Part shown: positions 39,953 through 49,146 of the stretch, in pieces
Layout: each line of letters opens with the position of its first letter
How positions within the stretch are numbered: the first letter of the stretch is position 1
DNA from: Verrucomicrobiota bacterium
Lineage (GTDB): Bacteria; Verrucomicrobiota; Verrucomicrobiia; Limisphaerales; UBA11358
Assembly: GCA_028872915.1 (NCBI GenBank)
Contig: JAGWNY010000021.1
Location: 1 to 55,838 of the forward strand
Direction of reading: 5' to 3'
Length of the DNA: 55,838 nt
Notes under the pieces: model-generated
What the model saw: only the letters and a program-made list of their open reading frames with translations
Database searches by the model: none
Told to the model about the DNA's origin: nothing
Made by a program: the position numbers and the translations under genes

Positions 39953-40706
39953 TATTTCATCCCAGAAATCCAGCGCTTATATTGTGAGCCAATGCCAGGC
40001 TCGTTATGAGCGCATGGCGACAGTCCAGCCACAGTCGCTTCACCCGGCCATCACGATTTCCCACCAGACCGGCGCCGGCGTCCGCACCATTTCCGAAAGA
40101 TTGATTCAAAGTCTTCAAGAGATAGACTGCCAGGGCAATTCGCGATGGGCGGTCTTCGACCAGGAACTGATCGAAACGGCTTTGCAGGAGCATCGCTGGC
40201 CGAAGGAATTGGCGCAAAAAATCGCGGAGGAAAAGCGCCTGTTCATTGATGAGTTTATGGATGATTTATTTGGTTTGCGTCCGCCGTCATGGGTGCTGGT
40301 GCCGCAGGTGGTGGAGACCACCCTCCGCCTGGCAATGGCCGGCCATGTTGTCCTGGTTGGACACGGCGCCACCGTGATCACGGCAAACCTGCGGAACGTG
40401 TTCCATGTCCGGCTGACCGGCTCCTTGCCCAAACGGATTGAGCGCGTGCAAAAACATCGGAACCTGACGCCGGAGGCCGCCGCCAAGTTCGTCCGGACGG
40501 AAGATCGCCAGCGGGCCAAGTATCTCAAGGCACATTTTCACGCCCGCTTGGACGAGGAGTTGCGCTATGATTTGGTGATTAATACCGACCGATTCTCCGC
40601 GGACGATGCCGCCGCAGTGGTCGCCGAAGGGGCGCGGAAATTCTTTGCAGCGCCAAACATTTCAGCAGTTGGTGATTCCGTTCATGTCCCCGCCATCGGC
40701 CGATGA
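39942..40706 (+). CDS. cytidylate kinase-like protein
   Basis: A 254-residue P-loop-like kinase fold of the cytidylate kinase-like family. The usual G-x4-G-K-S/T loop is altered to H-Q-T-G-A-G-V-R-T (near residues 41-49), without the lysine. V-F-D-Q-E-L-I (near 70), L-V-G-H-G-A (near 138) and a basic lid R-T-E-D-R-Q-R-A-K-Y (near 185) are kept. The reaction is unknown and catalysis is uncertain. It overlaps the ClC gene by 11 bases and the convergent transporter gene by 25. Confidence 0.75.
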   Translation: MSLDISSQKSSAYIVSQCQARYERMATVQPQSLHPAITISHQTGAGVRTISERLIQSLQEIDCQGNSRWAVFDQELIETALQEHRWPKELAQKIAEEKRLFIDEFMDDLFGLRPPSWVLVPQVVETTLRLAMAGHVVLVGHGATVITANLRNVFHVRLTGSLPKRIERVQKHRNLTPEAAAKFVRTEDRQRAKYLKAHFHARLDEELRYDLVINTDRFSADDAAAVVAEGARKFFAAPNISAVGDSVHVPAIGR

Positions 40707-41842
40707 AGCTGATGCGCCAGATTGCGAATCAAACCAAAGAACGTAATGGCCCAGGCACATGCGGCAATCCAAGCGAATGTTGCAGCGATGGGATTTAGAG
40801 AAGGCAAATTCAGGACTTTGGCCAGCACATCCGTTGCCATGGAATACATTCCGAGCGGGAAAACCATTGACCAATAGTCGGGGCTGTAAGTCCATTTCAC
40901 GTGTCCCTTTGCGTGCCGCCAGATCTCCACGATCAACAAAAGCGGAATCCACCAGGTGGCCGTTGTCCAGAACAGCAGCGTGAAGCCCGCCAGGAACGGT
41001 GTCAAATCGCGTAGAAGACTCCAGCGGTCGGCGGCGGACAGAAGCAGTGCGCCAGCCAGCGTGGCGATGGCCAGTGCTCCCATGTCAATCCAGTAATCCG
41101 GCGTCAGCTTCTCCGGCCGCATCCGGAAAAACATCCAGCGATAGAGAATCAACGTGATGAAGAACAGGTAAAACATGGCGCCGGTCAGCCCGGCTGCCAG
41201 AGACACAAAGTGCGCCAACTTGGTTCTGGAGAACGACGGCGCCACCAACGTGCCAAGCACACTGATGGATTCGGTGGCGACCACCGTCAGCAGCCAGACG
41301 CCGTTAATGCCCGCTTCCAACGATGGCTTGGGATCGCGCACCGTGACCACCGTGAAGAACGTGTAATTCAACATCACCCACAAGCCAATGCCAGCGAGCC
41401 ACAACAACTTCGCCACCGACATCCAGGGAGTCAAAATGGCAAATTGGCATCCAAGAATGCAGGTTCCAGCCACGATGGTCAGAAACGCCGCGCTGTGAAA
41501 ATGGTGGGTCAGGTCATCCATCAACTGCGTCCGATAACGGAAGAACCGCAACAGCGTCAGCACCCAAAGCACGAAGTAAGCGGCGAAGTTTAACCAAAAC
41601 AGCACCTGGGCCGCGTATTCCCAGCCTTGGTCATGCACGGCCAGGGAAACAATTCCGGTGGCCATCACCAGCGCGAAGTATTCGGGAGGAAACCCTGCGA
41701 AGCCGGCCGAATTTCGCGCCTCCGGTTTCGACACCGAAATCGCCCTCGAAGCGGAAGTTTGGGCATTGCGATCCACGGCATAATTTAACATCAGGCCGGA
41801 TAATTTCAGGTATTTTGGCGCCTTGATGCCGCCTGGATTCAA
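40682..41842 (-). CDS. TDT/SLAC1-family anion transporter (TehA-like)
   Basis: A 386-residue membrane protein with about ten helices of the tellurite-resistance/dicarboxylate and SLAC1 family. The first helix reads P-P-E-Y-F-A-L-V-M-A-T-G-I-V-S and later P-D-Y-W-I-D-M-G-A and Y-S-P-D-Y-W-S-M-V-F-P-L-G-M-Y, typical of the family. Members pass small anions or export compounds such as sulfite; the substrate is not readable. It starts in a 4-base overlap with the DUF488 gene and ends in a 25-base convergent overlap. Confidence 0.85.
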   Translation of the reverse strand: MNPGGIKAPKYLKLSGLMLNYAVDRNAQTSASRAISVSKPEARNSAGFAGFPPEYFALVMATGIVSLAVHDQGWEYAAQVLFWLNFAAYFVLWVLTLLRFFRYRTQLMDDLTHHFHSAAFLTIVAGTCILGCQFAILTPWMSVAKLLWLAGIGLWVMLNYTFFTVVTVRDPKPSLEAGINGVWLLTVVATESISVLGTLVAPSFSRTKLAHFVSLAAGLTGAMFYLFFITLILYRWMFFRMRPEKLTPDYWIDMGALAIATLAGALLLSAADRWSLLRDLTPFLAGFTLLFWTTATWWIPLLLIVEIWRHAKGHVKWTYSPDYWSMVFPLGMYSMATDVLAKVLNLPSLNPIAATFAWIAACAWAITFFGLIRNLAHQLHRPMAGT

Positions 41843-42447
41843 ACCAGCAGCCGGCTCGATTTCTCGTCCGATGGTTCAGGGGCCGGATAGGTAATCTGCC
41901 GGCCTTGAACCTTCGCGAATGGCGTCAAGACATGCGGCTGGCGCCGCGTCGCGCTCATGATGTGTTCGGTGCGAATCCCGCGCGCCAGCAGGGCATCGGC
42001 AATGAGTGAGCGGTGACATCGCCACGGCACGGCTTCGGCGCACATCAGCGCGACCTGCCGCCGACCGGCCAGTTTGATCAGCGTCTCCAGCGCCCGCTCA
42101 AATTCCGGAGTCTGCATATAATCCGCAAAACCGCGGAACGAAGCATTGCGCCAGCCGATGTTGACCGATGCGGCGGTCGTGTGGCGCAATCCGCCCAGAC
42201 CCGGCATGTGCCGATAGCCGATGCCCGCCGCTTTCAATGAAGCGGGCAACGAATCAGCGTTGAATTGCGGATTATGGCGAGAACGTGGGATGGTGCGAAC
42301 ATCCACAAGGCACGCTACACCATGCGCCTGCAGCAGACGGATGAATTCCTCAATCGGCCGCGTGGAGTGGCCAATCGTCAGCACCATCGGCGACGCCTTG
42401 GCTTTGGCTCCTTGCGCTTTTGCCTGCTTGGCCGTCTGCTTGGGCAT
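41839..42447 (-). CDS. DUF488 domain protein
   Basis: A 202-residue DUF488 protein: L-T-I-G-H-S-T-R-P near residue 23, V-D-V-R-T-I-P-R-S-R near 48, M-P-G-L-G-G near 82 and L-M-C-A-E near 130 followed by C-H-R-S. The conserved Cys and Arg residues are present. The biochemical role of the family is unsettled. It is 4 bases downstream of metE and overlaps the transporter gene by 4, so the three genes are likely co-transcribed. The first 20 residues are Lys/Ala-rich and may be an over-extended start. Confidence 0.85.
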   Translation of the reverse strand: MPKQTAKQAKAQGAKAKASPMVLTIGHSTRPIEEFIRLLQAHGVACLVDVRTIPRSRHNPQFNADSLPASLKAAGIGYRHMPGLGGLRHTTAASVNIGWRNASFRGFADYMQTPEFERALETLIKLAGRRQVALMCAEAVPWRCHRSLIADALLARGIRTEHIMSATRRQPHVLTPFAKVQGRQITYPAPEPSDEKSSRLLV

Positions 42448-42451
42448 TGTT

Positions 42452-44752
42452 TTATGAATTCAGCTTGCGCGCTGATTGCGCGGCGGCGACCAGATTCTTT
42501 AGGGCCGGAACCACTTCCTCCCAGCGGCGCGTCTTGAGCCCGCAATCGGGGTTCACCCACAGGCGCTCACGAGGAATCACCTTCAACGCCGCGCGGATGA
42601 GTTGCACCATCTCATCTACGTTCGGCACCCGCGGCGAATGAATGTCCCAGACGCCGGGACCGATTTCGTTCGGATAACGGAAAGCCGCAAACGTCCGCAG
42701 CAACTCCATCCTAGAACGGGAGGCTTCAATCGAAATCACGTCAGCATCGAGCGCGGCGATGGAGTCAATAATGTCGTTGAATTCGCAATAGCACATGTGC
42801 GTGTGAATCTGGGTTTCGTCCTTCACGCCGGAAGCTGCGAGCCGGAACGCCTCGACGCTCCATTTCAGGTAATCCGGCCAATCGGCCTTGCGCAGCGGCA
42901 ACCCTTCGCGCAACGCCGGTTCGTCAATCTGGACGATGCGAATGCCAGCCGCTTCGAGGTCGGCTACTTCTTCGCGGATGGCCAACGCAAGTTGCCGGGC
43001 GGTTTCGCTCCGAGGCTGGTCGTCACGGACGAAACTCCATTGCAGCATGGTAATGGGACCAGTCAACATACCCTTCACCGGCTTGTCGGTCAGCGATTGG
43101 GCGAACTTCGCCCAACGCACCGTCATTGGGCGCGGCCGGCTCACGTCGCCAAAAATGACGGGCGGTTTGACGCAGCGTGAGCCGTAGCTCTGGACCCAGC
43201 CGTTCTCCGTGAAGGCGAAACCGTTCATTTGCCCGCCGAAATACTCGACCATGTCGTTGCGCTCGAACTCGCCATGCACGAGCACATCAAGGCCGATTTC
43301 CTCCTGCAACTGAACGCAACGGCGAATTTCGTCTTCCAGAAACCGCTCGTATTCGGCACGCGTGCTTTGGGCTTTTCTGAACCTCGCCCGCGCAGCGCGG
43401 AGATTTTCGGTCTGTGGAAAGGAGCCGATGGTCGTAGTCGGCAGCGACGGCAGACGCAACGCCGCTTCCTGTAGCCTGCGTCGTGCTGGATAAGGACTGG
43501 CGCGTTGAAAATCGCCCGCCGCAATTTTCTCGCACCGCCTTTTGACAGCCGGATCGTGGGCGCGCGAACTTTCGCGGCGGCTTCGCACCAGCGCCCGATT
43601 TTGGGCCAGAGCATCCGGGCTGGCGGCTCCCTCCAACAGGCGCGCCAGTGTCACCACCTCTGTCAGCTTCTCCTCGGCGAAGGCGAGCCAGTTCTTCAAT
43701 TCTGCGTCGAGTTTGGTCTCGTGCTTCAGGCTGACAGGCACATGCAGCAACGAGCATGACGGCGAAATCATCAACCGCTCCGCCCCCAATTTCTCGCGCG
43801 CCGATTCCAATAATTTCAACGAGCCGGTGAAATCATTGCGCCAGACATTCCGTCCGTCCACTACACCAAACGACAACGCCATGGAATGCGGAAGCGCCTC
43901 CAGCACTTCGGCCAGTTCGCGCGGCGCGCGGACGGCGTCAATATGGAGAGCATTCACCGGCAGACGAAGTGTCGTCGGCAGGTTTTTACCCAATTCGCCG
44001 AAGTAGGTCGCCAACAACAGTTTTACCGCCGGCGCTGCTAAACGGAGTCGGGTGTAGGCGGACTGGAGAGCAGTGTGTTCAGTGGAATCCAAATCCAGCG
44101 CCAGCATCGGCTCATCGAACTGCACCCATCGCGCGCCGAACGATTCCAACCGGCACAAGACCGTTTCATAAACCGGCAACAACGCCGGCAGGAGAGAAAG
44201 CCGGTCAAAACCCTGGCTGTTTTTGGTTGGCACTTTGCCCAGCAGCAAAAATGAAATCGGTCCGAGCAAGACCGGAACCGTTTCTATGCCCAGCGCCTTG
44301 GCTTCGTTGAATTCGTCGAACGGCTTGGTTGAGGCGAGATGGAAAGTCTGTTGCGGATGAAATTCCGGCACGAGGTAATGATAATTCGTGTCTAACCACT
44401 TGGTCATTTCCAATGGCGCCGCTGCGGAATCGGTTGACGACGCAGCTCCGCGGGCCATGGCAAAATAGGTCGCCAGATCAACGTTGCCTCCTCTCCAGCC
44501 AAAGCGCCCAGGAACCGCTCCAACCAGGGTGCAGGTGTCCAGCACGTGATCGTAGAGGCTGAAATCATTCGAGGGAATCAGATCAATGCCAGTGTTTTTT
44601 TGGAGCCGCCAGTTTTGCTCCCGAATCGTTTTTGCCGCGGCGCGCAGCGTTGCTTCCGTGAGCTTGCCCGACCAGAAACCTTCGAGCGCCTTCTTCAATT
44701 CCCGATGTGGTCCGATCCGCGGGAAACCAAGGTTGTGCGTGAGACATTTCAT
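42452..44752 (-). CDS. metE: cobalamin-independent methionine synthase
   Basis: A 766-residue enzyme transferring a methyl group from methyltetrahydrofolate-triglutamate to homocysteine, the last step of methionine synthesis. The N-terminus G-F-P-R-I-G-P-H-R-E-L-K is canonical. The C-terminal catalytic barrel carries the zinc ligands in H-M-C-Y-C-E near 645 and the substrate segment V-L-V-H-G-E-F-E-R-N-D-M-V-E-Y-F near 489. The linker reads T-T-T-I-G-S-F-P-Q-T near 436. Length and motif order are typical. I see no SAM riboswitch in the 75 bases upstream. Confidence 0.95.
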   Translation of the reverse strand: MKCLTHNLGFPRIGPHRELKKALEGFWSGKLTEATLRAAAKTIREQNWRLQKNTGIDLIPSNDFSLYDHVLDTCTLVGAVPGRFGWRGGNVDLATYFAMARGAASSTDSAAAPLEMTKWLDTNYHYLVPEFHPQQTFHLASTKPFDEFNEAKALGIETVPVLLGPISFLLLGKVPTKNSQGFDRLSLLPALLPVYETVLCRLESFGARWVQFDEPMLALDLDSTEHTALQSAYTRLRLAAPAVKLLLATYFGELGKNLPTTLRLPVNALHIDAVRAPRELAEVLEALPHSMALSFGVVDGRNVWRNDFTGSLKLLESAREKLGAERLMISPSCSLLHVPVSLKHETKLDAELKNWLAFAEEKLTEVVTLARLLEGAASPDALAQNRALVRSRRESSRAHDPAVKRRCEKIAAGDFQRASPYPARRRLQEAALRLPSLPTTTIGSFPQTENLRAARARFRKAQSTRAEYERFLEDEIRRCVQLQEEIGLDVLVHGEFERNDMVEYFGGQMNGFAFTENGWVQSYGSRCVKPPVIFGDVSRPRPMTVRWAKFAQSLTDKPVKGMLTGPITMLQWSFVRDDQPRSETARQLALAIREEVADLEAAGIRIVQIDEPALREGLPLRKADWPDYLKWSVEAFRLAASGVKDETQIHTHMCYCEFNDIIDSIAALDADVISIEASRSRMELLRTFAAFRYPNEIGPGVWDIHSPRVPNVDEMVQLIRAALKVIPRERLWVNPDCGLKTRRWEEVVPALKNLVAAAQSARKLNS

Positions 44753-44827
44753 GGCTTGAATCCGTTTGTTGTTTTGAAAGTCGTTGATTCCATTTCGTTT
44801 GGCAAATGACCATTCGGCGCAGAGGAG

Positions 44828-46492
44828 TCACGCAGACGGCGTCACGGTCGTTGCGGGAGAGGTTGATTTCGCCAGCAACAGGCAAGACACGACCGGCGGC
44901 GTGGCGTCAATGTGAAAGCTCATCACGCGATTGCGAATCGCATGGTCAGACACGGTAAAGCGCTCAATCTGACGCTGCCGCTCCAGCCAAGACTCCACCA
45001 CGTAAGTCTCCACGTAACGTGCCGGGTCGAATGGATCGCGAAACAAGGCCCAGCGGATGGCGCCGTCGCGGCGACGCACGCGGCCCAGTTCGTGCGCCGC
45101 TTGAACGAACTCGGTGGCACGAGCGGGATCAATTTGAAAGGTGACGGTAATCAACACTGGCCCGTCTTCCGGGTTCGGCTCGATCATCACTTGCGGCGCC
45201 GCCCGGCTCAGGGCATGGGCGAGCCGGCCGGGTGAAAGATCGAGTGTGCCCTCGGCAATCAGCGGGAACCGGCGTGCAATCGCCAGCCCAATCACCAATC
45301 CCGCCGCGCTGATGCTCAGTGCAACGGATGTGCCCGCACGTTCCGCCAAGGCACCCCAAATCGCGCTGCCGATGGCCATGCCGCCTTGAAACACCATCTG
45401 GTAAATGCCGAGCGAACGCGCTTGCACCCAGGCCGGCACCGATAATTGCACCGCGACGTTTAGGGACGAAGTCGTGCTGGTCCAGGCGATGCCACCCAGA
45501 AACAGCGCCAGCACCAACGGCCAGAACTGATGCACCCAGCCCATGACCAGCAGTGTGACCGCGAACGCCAAAGCCGCCAGCGTGACTATCGCATCGGCTG
45601 ACCAATGCTGTCGTAAACGTGGCTGCAAAATCGCGCCAACGACCGCGCCCAAGCCAATGCAACCCATCAGAATGCCATATCCCAACGCGCCTCGATGAAG
45701 GTCTTGCCGCGCTACTACTGCCAGCAAGGCCCACATGCCGCTGACGCAAAAGGTCTGTAGAAACGCGCGGACCAGAATCGCCCGCATCACGGGCGTGAAG
45801 CGCGTGTAGCGCAAGCCCGACCGCATCGAGGCCAACAAGCGTTCCGCCGGCAGTGCGCTGGTGAACCAGGGCGTTCGCTTCCAACGGTAGATGAAAATCA
45901 ATACCGCCAGGAACGAGGCGGCATTGATGCAGAACACCACGCCTGCGCCCAACATGGCCGAGGCGAACGCGGCGACAGCGAGGCCACCGAGTGCCGGGCC
46001 GACGGCGCGTGCGACGTTGAACGCGGCGCTGTTAAGCGCGATTGCTTCGGGCAGCTCCTCTCGCGGCACCAGTTCAGGGACAATCGCCTGCCATGTCGGC
46101 GCGTTCATGGAGGCACCGATGTTGAGTAAAAAGGTCAGCAGCAGCAGCGACCACGCGGCCACGCAGCCCGTCATCGTCAACGCGCTCAACACAGCGGCGG
46201 CCGCCAACATCCAACCCGCCCAAAAGAGGAGGAGCCGTCGCCGGTCAAGAATGTCCGCCGTGGCGCCGGCTGGCAAACCGAGGAGCAGCACCGGCAGGCT
46301 TGCCGCCGTCTGCATCAGCGCTATGAGAAATGGCGAAGTCGTCAGCGCCGTCATCAGCCATGTGCCCGCCGTGTCCTGCATCCAACTGCCGGTGTTCGAG
46401 GTCATGGACGCGAGCAACCGGTTGCGGAAAAGCGGCCGGCGCAAAGGTGACCAGACGGAGTTCGAGCTAGTTGTCGGACTGATAGCGGTCAT
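44828..46492 (-). CDS. MFS transporter with C-terminal extension
   Basis: A 554-residue major-facilitator exporter of the MFS_3/EntS-like type. The N-terminal half opens F-R-N-R-L-L-A-S-M-T-S-N-T-G-S-W-M-Q and carries the loop G-A-T-A-D-I-L-D-R-R-R between helices 2 and 3. About 12 helices run to residue 410. The last 130 residues are soluble and include a segment resembling a small antibiotic-biosynthesis monooxygenase-like (dimeric alpha/beta barrel) domain (V-L-I-T-V-T-F-Q-I-D-P). The substrate is unknown. Confidence 0.85.
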   Translation of the reverse strand: MTAISPTTSSNSVWSPLRRPLFRNRLLASMTSNTGSWMQDTAGTWLMTALTTSPFLIALMQTAASLPVLLLGLPAGATADILDRRRLLLFWAGWMLAAAAVLSALTMTGCVAAWSLLLLTFLLNIGASMNAPTWQAIVPELVPREELPEAIALNSAAFNVARAVGPALGGLAVAAFASAMLGAGVVFCINAASFLAVLIFIYRWKRTPWFTSALPAERLLASMRSGLRYTRFTPVMRAILVRAFLQTFCVSGMWALLAVVARQDLHRGALGYGILMGCIGLGAVVGAILQPRLRQHWSADAIVTLAALAFAVTLLVMGWVHQFWPLVLALFLGGIAWTSTTSSLNVAVQLSVPAWVQARSLGIYQMVFQGGMAIGSAIWGALAERAGTSVALSISAAGLVIGLAIARRFPLIAEGTLDLSPGRLAHALSRAAPQVMIEPNPEDGPVLITVTFQIDPARATEFVQAAHELGRVRRRDGAIRWALFRDPFDPARYVETYVVESWLERQRQIERFTVSDHAIRNRVMSFHIDATPPVVSCLLLAKSTSPATTVTPSA

Positions 46493-46581
46493 ACATGAAA
46501 ATTCACGGTCGGCTCATCTCCTCCGTTTTCGTCAAATACAACCCGCCCCGGGCAAGTTAGCCGAGCGACGCTCGCGGCAGA

Positions 46582-48003
46582 TCAAATTCGTTTCCGCGCC
46601 ACGCCGGATTTGACGGCGACGCGCTGCACGGCTTCGGCCACGCAGCGGACCACTTCGCGGTTGAAGACACTCGGCACGATGTATTCCGGACTTAACTCGC
46701 GCGGCCGGATGCAAGCGGCGATGGCTTTGGCCGCCGCCTGCTTCATGTCTTCGGTAATCTGCCGCGCGCGGACGTTCAACGCACCACGGAAAATGCCGGG
46801 GAACGCAAGCACGTTGTTGATTTGATTTGGATAATCGCTTCGACCGGTGGCGACAATAAATGCCGTGCGTGCGGCTTCCTCCGGCATGATTTCCGGCGTC
46901 GGATTCGCCAGGGCGAACACGATGGAACGCGGTGCCATTCGCTTGAGGTGTTTGGTCTGCAAGATGCCGGGACCAGAAACACCGATAAACACATTGGCGT
47001 CGTGCAACGCGTCGGGCAGTTGTCCGTGCAGCTTGCGCGGGTTCGTGTTCTTGGCCAACCAGGTTTTACTTTCGTTCAAATTCGGTAGCCGGCCTTCGTG
47101 CAAAATGCCTTCGCGGTCACAGAGGATGATGTCGCGCGCTCCGCCCCGCTGAAGAATCCGGGTGATCGCAACGCCCGCCGCGCCGGCACCAGATATGACA
47201 ATCTTGATACGCTCCAGCTTCTGCCTCGTGAGCCGCAGCGCGTTGAACAACGCGGCGAGGACCACGACCGCGGTGCCATGCTGGTCGTCGTGGAACACCG
47301 GAATTTTCAATTGCTCCTGAAGTTTGCGTTCGATGTCAAAGCAACGCGGTGCGGAAATGTCCTCCAGATTGATGCCGCCAAAGCCCACCGCCAGATTTTT
47401 GACCGTGGCCACGATTTCATCGGTATCCTTGGTGCGGAGACAAATCGGATACGCGTCTATGTTCGCAAATTCCTTGAACAACATCGCCTTGCCTTCCATG
47501 ACTGGCATCGCTGCTTCGGGGCCGATGTCGCCCAGACCCAGCACGGCTGTGCCGTCACTGACGACGGCGACGGAATTGTGTTTGATGGTAAGCTGCCAGG
47601 CTTTGCGCGGGTCGGCGGCAATGGCTTCGCACACCCGCGCAACACCCGGCGTGTAAGCCATCGAAAGCGTGTCACGCGTGGTGAGCGGCACCTTGTTTTG
47701 GATGGCCAATTTGCCGCCGAGGTGCAGAAGGAAGACGCGGTCGGAGACGTTGACGACTTTCACATTGGCCAGCCGTCGGATGGACGAGACAATCTGATCC
47801 TGGTGCTCACCGTCGCGGGCGCGCACGGTAACATCGCGGGTCATGACCTTGGCATCGGGCGTAACGATGTCCACAGCACCCAGATCGCCGCCATGCCGCC
47901 CGATGATATTCACGATGCGCGCGAACATTCCAATGTGGTTCGGATAGGCCAGCCGCATGGTAAAACTGTAGCTGACAGAAGGATTCGAAGCGGAACCTTT
48001 CAT
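46582..48003 (-). CDS. malic enzyme with N-terminal ACT domain
   Basis: A 473-residue enzyme converting malate to pyruvate and CO2 with NAD(P). Residues about 10-85 form an ACT-like regulatory domain (M-R-L-A-Y-P-N-H-I-G-M-F-A-R-I). The malic domain has Y-T-P-G-V-A-R-V, K-H-N-S-V-A-V-V-S-D-G and the metal site V-F-H-D-D-Q-H-G-T-A near 238. The nucleotide loop I-S-G-A-G-A-A-G-V-A follows near 268. NAD or NADP preference cannot be decided. It is 70 bases downstream of the Crp/Fnr gene, on the same strand. Confidence 0.93.
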   Translation of the reverse strand: MKGSASNPSVSYSFTMRLAYPNHIGMFARIVNIIGRHGGDLGAVDIVTPDAKVMTRDVTVRARDGEHQDQIVSSIRRLANVKVVNVSDRVFLLHLGGKLAIQNKVPLTTRDTLSMAYTPGVARVCEAIAADPRKAWQLTIKHNSVAVVSDGTAVLGLGDIGPEAAMPVMEGKAMLFKEFANIDAYPICLRTKDTDEIVATVKNLAVGFGGINLEDISAPRCFDIERKLQEQLKIPVFHDDQHGTAVVVLAALFNALRLTRQKLERIKIVISGAGAAGVAITRILQRGGARDIILCDREGILHEGRLPNLNESKTWLAKNTNPRKLHGQLPDALHDANVFIGVSGPGILQTKHLKRMAPRSIVFALANPTPEIMPEEAARTAFIVATGRSDYPNQINNVLAFPGIFRGALNVRARQITEDMKQAAAKAIAACIRPRELSPEYIVPSVFNREVVRCVAEAVQRVAVKSGVARKRI

Positions 48004-48073
48004 AATATCGTTTTGATAAACAAAGTCCTTGTTTGCTGTTTCTTTTCAACCGAGCGGTGCTCTTGGACGCCAT

Positions 48074-48808
48074 TCACCGGCTTTCAGGTTCTTCGCCAAG
48101 ATTTCTTTGCAGCAACTCCTTGAGCCGGCCCAAAGCGAGAATGGTGATGGTTCTGCCCTTGACGGCAATCAATTTCTGTTTGCGGAACTTGGCCAGCGTC
48201 CGGGAAAACGTCTCGCTGATCGTGCCCAATTCCGCCGCCAGGACATGCTTGGGCACGTTCAACTCTATCCGCGGCGGCTGGCCAGCCACGGTGTTGGAAG
48301 ATCGTTTCACGAGCCAGTTCGCCAGCCGTGTTTCAACATCCTTGAGTGTGAGGTCTTCCAATTGGCCGACCAGCACCCGCAGGTGGTTGCTCATGGAACC
48401 GAGCATCCGCAACGCCAACTCCGGCTGCCGCTTGAGCAGGTCCAGAATACCGTCCTTCTGGATCAACAACACCTGCGTGGGCTGCACGGCGCGGGCGTCG
48501 GCGTGACAGCCCTTGGGCGAGGCCAGCGTGGCTTCGGCAAACGAGTCGCCGGCCCGGAACACATGAACCACCTGTTCCTTGCCCAGCGCATTGACCCGAT
48601 GCACATTCACCGCGCCGCTTTGCACCACGTAAAAGCCACGCGACGGCTCGCCTTCACGGAAGCAATATTCTCCCTTTTCCAAGGACTTGATGACACTGAC
48701 TTCGGCGACTTTCTCCAGATCGGCTGCCGGCAGGCCGGCAAATAATTGGCATGACCGCAAGGTTGCCAGCAGGGCAATCTTTTTGAATTCGGCTGGTGTC
48801 GTGGGCAT
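48074..48808 (-). CDS. Crp/Fnr-family regulator, DNR-like
   Basis: A 244-residue regulator with an N-terminal cyclic-nucleotide-type beta-barrel (E-G-E-P-S-R-G-F-Y-V-V-Q-S-G near 52-65), a long dimer helix and a C-terminal helix-turn-helix. The recognition helix contains E-T-F-S-R near residue 196, the E-x2-S-R pattern that contacts TTGA half sites in FNR and DNR. The four-cysteine N-terminal cluster of oxygen-sensing FNR is absent, so DNR-type NO sensing is more likely (inference). It lies 12 bases after the DUF2249 gene, beside the nos genes, and two matching TTGAC-N4-GTCAA sites are in the window. Confidence 0.88.
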   Translation of the reverse strand: MPTTPAEFKKIALLATLRSCQLFAGLPAADLEKVAEVSVIKSLEKGEYCFREGEPSRGFYVVQSGAVNVHRVNALGKEQVVHVFRAGDSFAEATLASPKGCHADARAVQPTQVLLIQKDGILDLLKRQPELALRMLGSMSNHLRVLVGQLEDLTLKDVETRLANWLVKRSSNTVAGQPPRIELNVPKHVLAAELGTISETFSRTLAKFRKQKLIAVKGRTITILALGRLKELLQRNLGEEPESR

Positions 48809-48820
48809 GGTTCCCCCATT

Positions 48821-49075
48821 TCAACCCGGCTCGCGCCAGAAGTAAACAATCCAATCGGTGCCCCGGCCACGCTCGACCTTGGTGGCGAAGCCCTCGCCGC
48901 CGAGCCGTTCCACCAGGGGTGACGGCAGAAACGGCGCGACGACAATCAGTCCTTCATCCGCTTTGAGCGCGTCCACGCGCTTCCGAATTTCCGGGAATGG
49001 TTCGACGCCGCGCCGGATGAGGTCGCGCACGTCGAACCGCTTGAATTGGCTTATTGGCGGCATGGCAGCTTTCAT
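48821..49075 (-). CDS. DUF2249 domain protein
   Basis: An 84-residue DUF2249 protein: F-D-V-R-D-L (residues 13-18), then P-F-P-E-I-R-K-R-V-D-A-L, E-G-L-I-V-V-A-P-F-L-P-S-P-L and a final W-I-V-Y-F-W-R-E. Such small domains are commonly encoded with denitrification genes, and their exact function is unsettled. It is co-directional with and 12 bases before the Crp/Fnr gene. An inverted repeat lies just before its start. Confidence 0.87.
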   Translation of the reverse strand: MKAAMPPISQFKRFDVRDLIRRGVEPFPEIRKRVDALKADEGLIVVAPFLPSPLVERLGGEGFATKVERGRGTDWIVYFWREPG

Positions 49076-49088
49076 ATTTCACCAGACG

Positions 49089-49100
49089 GTCACTTGTGAC
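49089..49100. promoter_or_regulatory. short palindrome before DUF2249-Crp/Fnr genes
   Basis: GTCAC-TT-GTGAC, a perfect 12-base palindrome 13 bases upstream of the DUF2249 start. It differs from the TTGAC-N4-GTCAA boxes in spacing. It could be an operator; the role is not established. Confidence 0.35.
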
Positions 49101-49146
49101 AACCAAGATCACGGCGACCCTTCAATCCACTCCGCGTCAGTTATAG

